A DNA stretch of 64,000 nt from Streptomyces parvus. Its GTDB lineage: Bacteria > Actinomycetota > Actinomycetes > Streptomycetales > Streptomycetaceae. Location: NCBI RefSeq assembly GCF_014648875.1, contig NZ_BMRY01000003.1, positions 620,001 through 684,000 of the forward strand. The letters run 5' to 3'. The position numbers and the translations under genes are program-made. Below are positions 26,120-37,685 of this stretch, piece by piece. The notes below the pieces were generated by a model that was not told the origin of the DNA, searched no databases, and saw only the letters and a program-made list of their open reading frames with translations. Numbering within the stretch: position 1 is the first letter of the stretch; every line of letters begins with the position of its first letter.

Positions 26120-26211
26120 CCCGTCGGCAGGTAATCGGGGAGGGCCGGGGGCCGGTGCCGGCCTCGTTGCCAGGAGACGTGTGACAGCGAGGTGACGTGC
26201 GATCAAGAGGT

Positions 26212-26249
26212 GGGTGGGTGGCTCGTGCTGACGGGCCGTCCACCCACCC
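26212..26249 (+). terminator. Hairpin terminator after hppA
   Basis: A 10-bp stem, GGGTGGGTGG-type (26212-26221) with its mirror (26240-26249), around an 18-base loop. It lies 93 bases after the hppA stop and has no U-tract. Confidence 0.6.
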
Positions 26250-26395
26250 CTACTTCCGGGGCTCCCCGCCTTCCTCTCCCGGGCTGCTCTCGTCCGTCCA
26301 CCTTCCTCTCCTTCCTCTCCTTTCTCTCCTTCTGCTTCGGCGTGCGGGTTCTTTCCCGCTGGACACCGCCAACGCGGAATCCTTCATTCGGATGA

Positions 26396-26407
26396 GTGAC
26401 CGGTCAC
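26396..26407. promoter_or_regulatory. Perfect 12-bp palindrome, operator-like
   Basis: GTGACCGGTCAC is perfectly palindromic and lies 148 bases upstream of the lipoprotein start. Palindromes of this form are typical of TetR-family operators, but no such regulator is in the window. Confidence 0.4.
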
Positions 26408-26554
26408 GCGTGCGGTTCTCTTCATGAGTGGCATCTCCCTCATTTCCCTTGATGCAAATGGCTTCAAAAGGGTGCATAAAGGATGACCGGCACCCGGCTG
26501 TCGTCCCCTCGCCGTGTAAGTTCCGGGCCGAGAGCCTTGGAAGGGACCGATCCG

Positions 26555-27262
26555 GTGAACAAGAAGCTTGCAGCCGCACTGTCCGGCGGTGCGGTACTCG
26601 TGCTGACTCTGTCGGGCTGCAGCGACGACAGCGACAACAAGGTCAACGACTGGGCCAAGAAGGTCTGCGACCAGGTTCAGCCGCAACTCCAGAAGATCAA
26701 CAACGCCAACGCGTCGATCCTCGAGAAGACCGGGGACAACAACACGCCCGCCGACGTCCAGAAGGCAGACTCGGTCGCTTTCCAGGAGATGTCCGAGGCG
26801 TACAAGGCGCTGGGCACGGCTGTGGACTCCGCCGGCCCGCCCCCCGTCGACGGCGGTGAGGCCACGCAGAAGGCGGCGGTGAAGGAGCTCAACGCCTCCT
26901 CCAAGGCATACGCCGACCTCAAGACCCAGGTCGACGAGCTCGACACCAAGGAGCAGAGCAAGTTCGCCGACGGGCTGAAGACCATCGCCGACGAGCTGAA
27001 CAAGATCAGCACCGGTGGCGACCAGGCGCTGAGGAAGCTCCAGTCCGGTGAAGTCGGTGCCGCGATGTCGAAGCAGGAGGGCTGCCAGAAGCAGACCGCT
27101 TCCACCGGGCCCTCCGGTTCCGGGGCCGCCGACGCCGGAGACGACGCGTCCCCGGAGGGCTCGGCCCCCGACAAGAAGGAGTCCGGGGACAAGGAGTCCG
27201 AGGACAAGGACTCCTCGGACAAGGAACCGGCTGAGAAGGAATCCTCGGAGAAGAAGTCCTGA
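26555..27262 (+). CDS. Small secreted lipoprotein of unknown function
   Basis: A 235-residue protein from GTG 26555. The signal peptide ends in LSGC (Cys22). Residues 30-165 are predicted helical with many Lys, Glu and Gln, including KKVCDQVQPQLQKIN and a second cysteine in KQEGCQK that could pair with the CDQ cysteine. The last ~60 residues are a low-complexity Ser/Asp/Lys/Glu tail, probably disordered. No enzymatic motif is visible. It is alone on the plus strand between hppA and a methyltransferase gene. Confidence 0.75.
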   Translation: MNKKLAAALSGGAVLVLTLSGCSDDSDNKVNDWAKKVCDQVQPQLQKINNANASILEKTGDNNTPADVQKADSVAFQEMSEAYKALGTAVDSAGPPPVDGGEATQKAAVKELNASSKAYADLKTQVDELDTKEQSKFADGLKTIADELNKISTGGDQALRKLQSGEVGAAMSKQEGCQKQTASTGPSGSGAADAGDDASPEGSAPDKKESGDKESEDKDSSDKEPAEKESSEKKS

Positions 27263-27346
27263 GCGCTGTTCTCCCGCTGACGGCCCGGACACCCGGTGGG
27301 TGTCCGGGCCGCTGCCGTTGTCGGTGGGACCGGACACAATGGGAGG

Positions 27347-28882
27347 GTGAGTAAGAGCAGCCTTCCCGCACCCGACCACTCCGCCGCCCTCCGTGAGGCC
27401 CTGCTCGCCGCGGACTTCACCGCGGACGGGCTCCTCGAACGCCTCGGCGCGCCCGCCTACGCCGCCCTCGCGCGCAGCGAGACCGTCCCCGCCCTGCGGG
27501 CCACCCGGGGCGACACTCCGCTCGACACGCTGGTGCGGCTGTTCCTCTTGCAGCGCCCCGTCACCGAGGAGCGGGCCCGTGAAGCCCTTCCGCTGGACGA
27601 GTGCGTCGTGGACGGCTGGGTGACCCGCGAAGGCGGTGCGGACGGAGAGATCCGTGCGTGCGTCGACGTACGGCCGTACGGGGGGCCGGACGGCGAGGAC
27701 TGGTTCATCGTGTCCGACCTCGGCTGCGCGGTCGGCGGCGCGGGCGGGATCGGCTCGCGCGAGGAGGGCGTCGTCCTCGGCGTCGGCGGAGCCTCCACCA
27801 CTCTCGCCGGGATCACCGTGCGTACGCCGGTCGCCTCGGCGCTCGACCTCGGTACGGGCTCCGGCATCCAGGCGCTGCACGCCGCCCAGCACGCGACCCG
27901 GGTCACCGCCACCGACCTCAACCCCCGTGCGCTGGAGTTCACCCGGCTCACCCTCGCCCTGTCCGGCGCCGCCCCCGCCGACCTGCGCGAGGGGTCCCTC
28001 TTCGAGCCCGTGGGCTCCGACTCGTTCGACCTGATCGTCTCCAACCCGCCCTTCGTCATCTCGCCCGGCGCCCGCCTCACCTACCGGGACGGCGGCATGG
28101 GCGGCGACGACCTGTGCCGCACGCTGGTGCAGCAGGCGGGCGACCATCTGAACGAGGGGGGATACGCCCAGTTCCTCGCCAACTGGCAGCACGTGGAGGG
28201 CGAGGAGTGGCAGGACCGGCTGCGCTCCTGGGTGCCGTACGGCTGCGACGCCTGGATCGTCCAGCGCGAGGTCCAGGACGTCACGCAGTACGCCGAGCTG
28301 TGGCTGCGGGACAGCGGCGACCACCGCAGCGATCCCGCCGAGTACGACGAGCGGTACGAGGCGTGGCTCGACGAGTTCGAGGCCCGGGGTACGACGTCCG
28401 TCGGATTCGGCTGGATCACCCTGCGCAAGTCCTCCGCCGCGGCGGCCGGGAACCCCTCGATCGTCGTCGAGGAGTGGCCGCACGCGGTGCAGCAGCCGCT
28501 GGGCCGGGCGGTGGAGGAGCACTTCGCCCGCCAGGACTACCTCCGCGACCAGGACGACGCGGCGCTGCTCGCCGGGCACTTCACCCTTGCCGCCGAGGTC
28601 GTCCAGGAGCAGGTCGGGCTGCCGGGCGCGGAGGACCCCGAGCATGTGGTGCTGCGTCAGCACCGGGGCATGATGCGGGCGACCAAGGTCGATGCGGTGG
28701 CCGCAGGGTTCGCGGGCGTTTGCGACGGGTCGCTGCCCGCCGGGCGGATCCTGGATGCCATCGCGCAGTTGATGGCGGAGGACCCGGTGCTCCTGCGCGA
28801 CCGGACACCGCAGGCGATCCGGCTGCTGGTCGAGGAGGGCTTCCTGGAGCCGGCGTCCGGCGTCGCGGCGCGGGGGGAGTGA
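27347..28882 (+). CDS. Class I SAM methyltransferase, HemK/PrmC-like
   Basis: A 511-residue protein from GTG 27347, preceded by GGGAGG. The central domain has SAM motif I ALDLGTGSGIQAL and motif IV IVSNPPFVISPG. NPPF is the signature of N5-glutamine and N6-adenine methyltransferases. Large N-terminal (1-150) and C-terminal (330-511) extensions distinguish it from PrmC; a domain like this is common in actinobacterial 'DUF7059' methyltransferases, from memory. The substrate may be protein Gln, RNA or DNA adenine. The gene lies upstream of topA, separated by a repeat-rich gap. Confidence 0.82.
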   Translation: MSKSSLPAPDHSAALREALLAADFTADGLLERLGAPAYAALARSETVPALRATRGDTPLDTLVRLFLLQRPVTEERAREALPLDECVVDGWVTREGGADGEIRACVDVRPYGGPDGEDWFIVSDLGCAVGGAGGIGSREEGVVLGVGGASTTLAGITVRTPVASALDLGTGSGIQALHAAQHATRVTATDLNPRALEFTRLTLALSGAAPADLREGSLFEPVGSDSFDLIVSNPPFVISPGARLTYRDGGMGGDDLCRTLVQQAGDHLNEGGYAQFLANWQHVEGEEWQDRLRSWVPYGCDAWIVQREVQDVTQYAELWLRDSGDHRSDPAEYDERYEAWLDEFEARGTTSVGFGWITLRKSSAAAAGNPSIVVEEWPHAVQQPLGRAVEEHFARQDYLRDQDDAALLAGHFTLAAEVVQEQVGLPGAEDPEHVVLRQHRGMMRATKVDAVAAGFAGVCDGSLPAGRILDAIAQLMAEDPVLLRDRTPQAIRLLVEEGFLEPASGVAARGE

Positions 28883-29419
28883 GCCGGACGCGCCGGAGGG
28901 GCGGGAGCGGGGCGCCCCGGACACCCGGGTGCTCGCTGCCCTGAACACCCGGGTGCCGGTTCTCCCGGTCGCCCGGGGCCCTTCGCCCCGGGCACCCGGA
29001 TGCCGGGTGTTCGCTGCCCGGGCACCTCAAGGTCGGGTGCCCAACCCCCCGGAGGTGCACGCAGCCCCCGGCTGCCCCGAGCGCCTTCCGGTACCGGGAC
29101 GTCGCGATCGTCGTTCCGAGCGCGCTGTCCTTATTAACCAGTGTGTTCGTGTCCACGTCCCCTCGCGGCGCGCCCGGTCCGCGCATTCCGGTCACGGATA
29201 CCCCGGGCCCCGGCCCTACCCCGGCCCGTACCGCCGAAGGAGTTCCGCCGGTCGGCGGGGGAGTGCTGTTCACCCGGGGTTCGTGTGGGCGACGCCCCGG
29301 GGTGACAACCTCCCCGTGCCGGGCCGCCGAGGTCCGGCTCCGACGGGCCGGGCCGGTCCGTCCCGGGCGGCTCCCCGACGAGTCGTGCGACGGGTCACAC
29401 GACGGTCTAGGGGTACGAC
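28883..29419. repeat. Intergenic region rich in CACCCGGGTG palindromes
   Basis: ACACCCGGGTGC occurs exactly at 28921-28932 and 28945-28956. Related words (CACCCGGATGCCGGGTG, GCCCGGGCACC, CGGGTGCCC) follow to about 29043, so this stretch can fold into several alternative hairpins and probably terminates the methyltransferase transcript. The rest of the 537 bases holds no gene. A short AT-rich stretch (CCTTATTAACCAGTG, about 29126-29140) is the likeliest promoter region for what follows. Confidence 0.6.
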
Positions 29420-29617
29420 ATGGAGAGCGCCACCGCAGTCTTCGCCGGTACGGCCCTGTCACTGTTCGGCGCCGCCCTCCTGATCTGGACAGGGGCGCGA
29501 GCCCTGCACCGCGCGCCGGTGGCGCACGGTGTGAGCCCGGTCGCCTCCACCGCACTCACGACGCTCTTCGGCGTAGTTTTCCTCGGCCTCGGTGTGTGGG
29601 TCTTCACGCACGTCTGA
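29420..29617 (+). CDS. Small two-helix membrane protein
   Basis: A 65-residue protein from ATG 29420 with two hydrophobic helices: about 5-27 (TAVFAGTALSLFGAALLIW) and about 41-63 (ALTTLFGVVFLGLGVWVF). A short basic loop lies between them. Both helices keep a GC-rich third codon position, which supports coding. No known domain is recognised. It sits alone ahead of topA. Confidence 0.7.
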   Translation: MESATAVFAGTALSLFGAALLIWTGARALHRAPVAHGVSPVASTALTTLFGVVFLGLGVWVFTHV

Positions 29618-29899
29618 TCCCCGCTCCCGGCCGGGCGGCGCCCGGGTCGACAGGTCCCCCGCCGGGACACCGCGGCCGTCTCCGAAAAGCCGCAGGCCGA
29701 GGCCCCGCGTGACGCGGACCCGGCGGTCCGGGCGGCAGGAATGGCGGAAGTCGGGTTACCGTTCGAGTGGCCGTTGCGGGCTTTTGCCGTTTGACACGGG
29801 GGCGGGTTGTACCGTCACACTCCGCAGCGACAGCACCGCGGGCAGCGTCATGACGCCGCCCGGATGCCCACCGAGTGTCGACCGGAGAGAAGAGCGAAG

Positions 29900-32809
<2,910 letters not shown>

Positions 32810-32979
32810 CCTCCGTATCCCGTCCGTATCGCGCACCGCCGCCCGACGCCCCGATCCTCGTGACCCCGGCGCCGGGCGGCGGTGCGTTCGGGGCCGGTGG
32901 GGCCCTGGCCGGAAGTTGTCTGCGTCCATATGTTCGGACGGGCCGACAGCCACCGCACCGCTGCCGATAGGCTGGGCGG

Positions 32980-35900
32980 ATGACGCGAGCCGAGCAGCCA
33001 ACGGTCGTGAGCCCCACCTCCGACACACTTGCCGCAGACTCACGCGAGCGCGCCGTACGGGCCCTGCTGCGCATTCCTCCGCTGAAGCGGTTGTGGAGCG
33101 CCCAGCTCGTCGGCGGTATCGGCGATGCACTCGCCCTTCTCGTGCTGGTGCTGCTGTCGCTGCAAGCGGCGGTCCTTGAGGGCTCATTCGGCACCGGATA
33201 CCGCGGGGCGGCCTTCGCCGTCGCCGCCGTCTTCGGTGCCCGGATCCTTTCCACCCTGTTCTTCGGAGCCGTACTCCTGGGACCCCTGACGTCCCTCACG
33301 GGGCCCGGCGGAAAGCTGGACCGGCGATGGCTGATGATCGGGGTGGACGGGCTGCGCCTGGCGCTCCTGGTCGTCGCCCCGCTGTGGATCGACTGGACGC
33401 CCGACAAGGCGCTCATGATGATCCTCATCACCGTCTTCGTGACCGGCGCCGGTGAGCGCCTGTGGGCCGTGGCCAAGGACAGCGCCGCCCCGGCGCTGCT
33501 GCCCGGCCCGCCCCTCGAAGGCGCCGCCGTACGCCCCCTGCCCGATCACCTCGACGCCCTGCGCCGGCTGTCGCTGCGGACGAACTTCCTCGCCGTGCCC
33601 GCCGCCGCGGTGGTCCTGCTGGCCGCCACGCTGGTCGGCAACCTCCTCGGCTCGGGCCTGGAGTGGTTCTCCTTCCACCAGGCGGCCCTGGGGTCCTACG
33701 TCGCGGCGGGGCTCTTCTCCGCCTCCATCTCCACCCTGTACTTCCTGGAGTTCCCCGCCGACCGGACGCCCCGGCCGCGCTCCCCGCTGGAGGGCCTGCG
33801 CCGCCCCGCCACCGGCACCGGCCCCGACAAGGGCCGCACCGGCGCCGTCCCCCTGCTGGTCGCGGTCTGCGCCTCCGTCGCCGGAGCCGTCGCCGCCGCA
33901 GCGGCCGTCTCGGTCCTGCACGCCTACGACCTGGGCGGCGGTCCTGCCACCTTCGCGCTGCTGATTCTCGGACTGACCGGCGGCACCGCCCTCGGCATCC
34001 GTACCGCACGCCACGTACTGCCGACCCTGTCGCGCCGCCGCCTGCTGGCGCTGGCCGTCATGGTCACCGGCCTCGCGCTCCTCGCGCTCGGCCTGGTTCC
34101 GGACACCGCGACCGGGATCGCCATCGCCCTGCTCGCCGGTTACGCCGCCGGGGTCGCCGCGAACACCGGGCACACCCTGATCGACCAGGAGACCGAGGCG
34201 TTCCGGCAGGCCCGGACCACCGAGCACCTCCAGGCCGTCGTCCGGGTGCTCGTCGCGCTCGGCGCGGTCGCCGGACCGCTGCTGGCCGCCGCGATCGGGC
34301 GGCACCGCCTGGTCGCCGGTGACTTCGTCTTCGCCCACGGCGGGGCCGCCTTCACCCTGATGCTGCTCGGCGCGCTGCTGCTGCCCGTCGCCGCCTTCGT
34401 CCTCGCCAAGACGGACGACCGGGCGGGCGTGCCGCTGCGACGGGACCTGCGCGAGGCGCTGCGCGGCGACGAACCCGCCGTCGGGCCCGCGGCCACCGGC
34501 TTCTTCCTCGCCCTGGAGGGCGGCGACGGAGCGGGCAAGTCCACCCAGGTCGAGGCGCTCGCCGACTGGATCCGGTCCAAGGGCCACGAGGTCGTCGTCA
34601 CCCGCGAGCCCGGGGCCACCCCCATCGGCAAGCGGCTGCGCTCGATCCTGCTCGACGTGTCCTCCGCCGGCCTCTCCAACCGCGCCGAGGCCCTGCTGTA
34701 CGCCGCCGACCGCGCCGAGCACGTCGACTCCGTCGTCCGCCCGGCGCTGGAGCGCGGCGCGATCGTCATCTCCGACCGCTACATCGACTCGTCCGTGGCC
34801 TACCAGGGCGCGGGCCGGGACCTGGCCCCGACCGAGATCGCCCGGATCTCGCGGTGGGCGACGAGCGGGCTCGTACCGCATCTGACGGTGCTGCTGGACG
34901 TCGACCCGGCGACCGCGCGGGAACGGTTCACGGAGGCGCCGGACCGGCTGGAGTCGGAGCCGGCGGAGTTCCACGAGCGGGTGCGGTCCGGGTTCCTGAC
35001 CCTGGCCGCGGCCGACCCGACCCGCTATCTGGTGGTGGACGCCGGCCAGGAGCCGGAGTCGATCACCACGGTCGTACGCCACCGGCTCGACCAGCTCCTC
35101 CCGCTCTCCGAGGCCGAGATCGAGGCCATCGAGGAGGCCCGGCGCAAGGCCGAGGAGGAGGCGCGGCGCAAGGCGGAGGAAGAGGCCGCCCGCAAGGCCG
35201 AGGAGGAGCGCCTGGAGAAGGAGCGCCAGGAGCAGCTCGCCCGGCTGCGCGCCGAGGAGGAGGAGCGCAAGCAGCGCGAGCTGGAGGAGGCCCGCCGCCG
35301 CGAGGCCGAACGCCAGGCGGAGGAGGCCCGCCGCCGCGCCGAGGAGGACCGGCTCCGGCTGGAGGCCGAGGAGCGGGCCCGGGCGGCCGAGCAGGAGCGG
35401 CTGCGCCTGAAGGCCGAGGAGGAGGCCCGGCAGCGCCAGGAGGCCGAGGCGCTGCGGCTGGAGAAGCAGCGCAAGGCCGAAGAGGCCCTGCTGCGCGCCG
35501 AGGAGGCCCGCCGCCGGGCGGAGGCCGAGGCGGCCGCCCGTACGGAGGCGGCGCGTGCCGAGGCCGAGCGCGCGGAGGCGGAGCGGGCGTCGCGTTCCCG
35601 TACGGATTCCCGTACGGAGACGTCCTCGCGCTCCGAGGGCGCGTCGGGGCCGACGGTGCCGGAGAACGAGATCACGGTGCCCACGCCGATCGTGAACCCG
35701 AACGAGATCACGCAGCCGGTTCCGGCGGCGCGACCGGAGGACGAGGGTCCTTCCGGATCCGGTGCCGCAGGTTCCGGCCGCTCGGGCTCGGGCTCGGGCT
35801 CGGGTTCCGGTTCGGGTCCTGGGGACGACGAGACGGCGATGCTGCCGCGTTACACGGACCAGCGGTCGACGGGGTCCGCCGGCCAGGCGGGTTCTCGGCA

Positions 35901-36222
35901 GGCCCGGGACGCCGACGAGACGGCCGTGCTCCCGCCGGTACGGGACGACCAGCCGTCCGACCGGGTGCCCCGGGGCTTCTTCCGGGACGAGAGCCCGGCG
36001 CCCTCGCCCGCGGAGAGCGAGAACGAGCGCACCCGGGAACTGCCGCAGGTCGAGGACCCCAACGCCCCGGCCCCGGACCGGCGGCAGCGGGGCCGCAAGC
36101 GCCCCCGCCCGGACTGGGCGGAGGAGACCCCGCTGGACGATCTGCCGACCCTGGCGGACGAGCTGCTCGGCGGGCAGGACGACGACGGCCACGGGGGCCG
36201 GGGGCGCCGCCCGCGCGGCTGA
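32980..36222 (+). CDS. tmk: MFS-like membrane domain fused to thymidylate kinase, with coiled-coil tail
   Basis: A 1080-residue fusion. Residues ~25-490 form a 12-helix transporter-like domain. Residues ~507-715 are a complete dTMP kinase: P-loop EGGDGAGKST, the DRYIDSSVAYQGAGR motif and the TREPGATPIG loop. Residues ~715-880 are a Glu/Arg/Ala-rich coiled coil made of repeated EEARRKAEE-like units. The last 200 residues are disordered and acidic, with two ETA(M/V)LP motifs and TRELPQ. The kinase makes dTDP from dTMP for DNA synthesis. The fusion is known in Streptomyces; what the transporter half does is unknown. The gene lies between topA and holB. Confidence 0.92.
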   Translation: MTRAEQPTVVSPTSDTLAADSRERAVRALLRIPPLKRLWSAQLVGGIGDALALLVLVLLSLQAAVLEGSFGTGYRGAAFAVAAVFGARILSTLFFGAVLLGPLTSLTGPGGKLDRRWLMIGVDGLRLALLVVAPLWIDWTPDKALMMILITVFVTGAGERLWAVAKDSAAPALLPGPPLEGAAVRPLPDHLDALRRLSLRTNFLAVPAAAVVLLAATLVGNLLGSGLEWFSFHQAALGSYVAAGLFSASISTLYFLEFPADRTPRPRSPLEGLRRPATGTGPDKGRTGAVPLLVAVCASVAGAVAAAAAVSVLHAYDLGGGPATFALLILGLTGGTALGIRTARHVLPTLSRRRLLALAVMVTGLALLALGLVPDTATGIAIALLAGYAAGVAANTGHTLIDQETEAFRQARTTEHLQAVVRVLVALGAVAGPLLAAAIGRHRLVAGDFVFAHGGAAFTLMLLGALLLPVAAFVLAKTDDRAGVPLRRDLREALRGDEPAVGPAATGFFLALEGGDGAGKSTQVEALADWIRSKGHEVVVTREPGATPIGKRLRSILLDVSSAGLSNRAEALLYAADRAEHVDSVVRPALERGAIVISDRYIDSSVAYQGAGRDLAPTEIARISRWATSGLVPHLTVLLDVDPATARERFTEAPDRLESEPAEFHERVRSGFLTLAAADPTRYLVVDAGQEPESITTVVRHRLDQLLPLSEAEIEAIEEARRKAEEEARRKAEEEAARKAEEERLEKERQEQLARLRAEEEERKQRELEEARRREAERQAEEARRRAEEDRLRLEAEERARAAEQERLRLKAEEEARQRQEAEALRLEKQRKAEEALLRAEEARRRAEAEAAARTEAARAEAERAEAERASRSRTDSRTETSSRSEGASGPTVPENEITVPTPIVNPNEITQPVPAARPEDEGPSGSGAAGSGRSGSGSGSGSGSGPGDDETAMLPRYTDQRSTGSAGQAGSRQARDADETAVLPPVRDDQPSDRVPRGFFRDESPAPSPAESENERTRELPQVEDPNAPAPDRRQRGRKRPRPDWAEETPLDDLPTLADELLGGQDDDGHGGRGRRPRG

Positions 36223-36388
36223 CGCGCCCGGCGCGACGCCTCAGCGACGTACCGGCCCGTCCGTCCCTCCGGGGGCGGGCGGGCCGGACTGTCAGTGGCG
36301 TCCTCCACAATGGAGAGCGACCAACGGAGAGCGACGACGCACCGCGGTTCGCGGGCCGTGCACGACACCACCGGAAGGGCGGTGACCC

Positions 36389-37594
36389 ATGACCGTGTGG
36401 GACGACCTGGTCGGACAGGACCGAGTGCGGGAACAGCTCGCCGCTGCCGCCCGGGACGCCGATGCGCTGGTCACCGCCGTGTCCGACGGTAAGCCGCTGG
36501 ACCAGGGCTCGAAGATGACGCACGCCTGGCTGTTCACCGGACCGCCCGGTTCCGGCCGGTCCACGGCGGCGCGGGCGTTCGCCGCCGCGCTCCAGTGCAC
36601 GAGCCCGGACCGGGCGCTGGGCGGAGCCCCCGGCTGCGGCTTCTGCGACGGCTGCCACACGAGCCTGGTCGGTACGCACGCCGACGTCGAGGTCATCCGC
36701 ACGGACCTCCTCTCCATCGGTGTGAAGGAGACCCGGGACCTGGTCAGGCGCGCCCAGCTCTCCCCGGCGGTCGGGCGGTGGCAGGTCATCGTCATGGAGG
36801 ACGCCGACCGCCTCACCGAGGGTGCGGGCAACGTCCTGCTGAAGGCCGTCGAGGAGCCCGCGCCGCGCACGGTCTGGATGCTGTGCGCCCCCTCGCTCGA
36901 AGACGTCCTGCCCACGATCCGTTCCCGCTGCCGGCACCTCACCCTGAGCACCCCGCCGGTGGAGGCCGTGGCCGACGTCCTGATCCGCCGCGACGGCATC
37001 GACCCCGAGCGGGCGCACAACGCGGCGCGCGCCACCCAGGGGCACATCGGGCGGGCCCGCCGTCTCGCCACGGACGAGCGGGCGCGGGCGCGGCGGGCGG
37101 CGGTGCTGAAGGTTCCGCTGCGGGTCGCCGATGTGGGCGGCTGCCTCAAGGCGGCCCAGGAGCTGATCGACACGGCCACGGACGACGCCAAGCAGCTGGC
37201 GGAGGAGGTCGACGCCAAGGAGACCGAGGACCTCAAGGCGGCGCTCGGCGCGGTGGCCGGCGGCCGGATGCCGCGCGGTACGGCGGGGGCGATGAAGGAG
37301 CTGGAGGACAAGCAGAAGCGCCGCAAGACGCGTACGCAGCGCGACAGCCTGGACCTGGCGCTGACCGAGCTGACCGGGTTCTACCGCGATGTGCTGGCGC
37401 TCCAGCTCGGTTCGAAGCTGGCCATCGCCAATGTCGACGTGCAGGACTCCCTCGACCGGATCGCCGAGTCCTCGACGCCCGCGCAGACCCTGCGCAGGAT
37501 CGAGTCGGTGATCGCCTGCCGGGAGGCGATGGACCGGAATGTGGCGCCGCTGCTCGCGGTGGAGGCGATGACGATGGCGCTGCGGGCGGGCTGA
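36389..37594 (+). CDS. holB: DNA polymerase III delta' subunit
   Basis: A 401-residue clamp-loader AAA+ protein. It opens WDDLVGQDRVREQL; the P-loop is TGPPGSGRST, with Arg in place of the catalytic Lys, as expected for a subunit that does not hydrolyse ATP. The zinc module CGFCDGCH is near residues 75-82, and sensor I reads IRSRCRHL. Delta' opens the beta sliding clamp together with delta and gamma/tau. ATG 36389 follows GGAAGGGCGGTG. The C-terminal collar domain contains a basic stretch (KQKRRKTRTQR). Confidence 0.93.
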   Translation: MTVWDDLVGQDRVREQLAAAARDADALVTAVSDGKPLDQGSKMTHAWLFTGPPGSGRSTAARAFAAALQCTSPDRALGGAPGCGFCDGCHTSLVGTHADVEVIRTDLLSIGVKETRDLVRRAQLSPAVGRWQVIVMEDADRLTEGAGNVLLKAVEEPAPRTVWMLCAPSLEDVLPTIRSRCRHLTLSTPPVEAVADVLIRRDGIDPERAHNAARATQGHIGRARRLATDERARARRAAVLKVPLRVADVGGCLKAAQELIDTATDDAKQLAEEVDAKETEDLKAALGAVAGGRMPRGTAGAMKELEDKQKRRKTRTQRDSLDLALTELTGFYRDVLALQLGSKLAIANVDVQDSLDRIAESSTPAQTLRRIESVIACREAMDRNVAPLLAVEAMTMALRAG

Positions 37595-37685
37595 GGCCTC
37601 CCGGTATCTGTTCAGCTGCGGGACCCTGTTCACCCGAATGAGCAGGGAATCGTACGACTCGTCACCCGGCGGATACGCTCCCTGA

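Larger units (their letters stand above)
26120..26554. other. Intergenic region between hppA and a lipoprotein gene
   Basis: A 435-base region with the hppA terminator, a pyrimidine tract on the plus strand (about 26270-26340, recurring CTTCCTCTC), a perfect palindrome at 26396-26407 and AT-rich DNA at 26440-26485. The last contains TTGATG and CATAAA, but spaced too far apart to call a promoter. No gene is seen. Confidence 0.5.

Noticed and set aside
23645-26206. 853-codon open frame antisense to hppA
   Set aside because: A high-GC shadow frame; the protein is Arg/Asp/His-rich without any domain, while the opposite strand encodes an unmistakable pyrophosphatase.
26270-26340. Pyrimidine tract (recurring CTTCCTCTC) as a functional element
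   Set aside because: Simple-sequence composition only; no partner tract, gene start or structure links to it.
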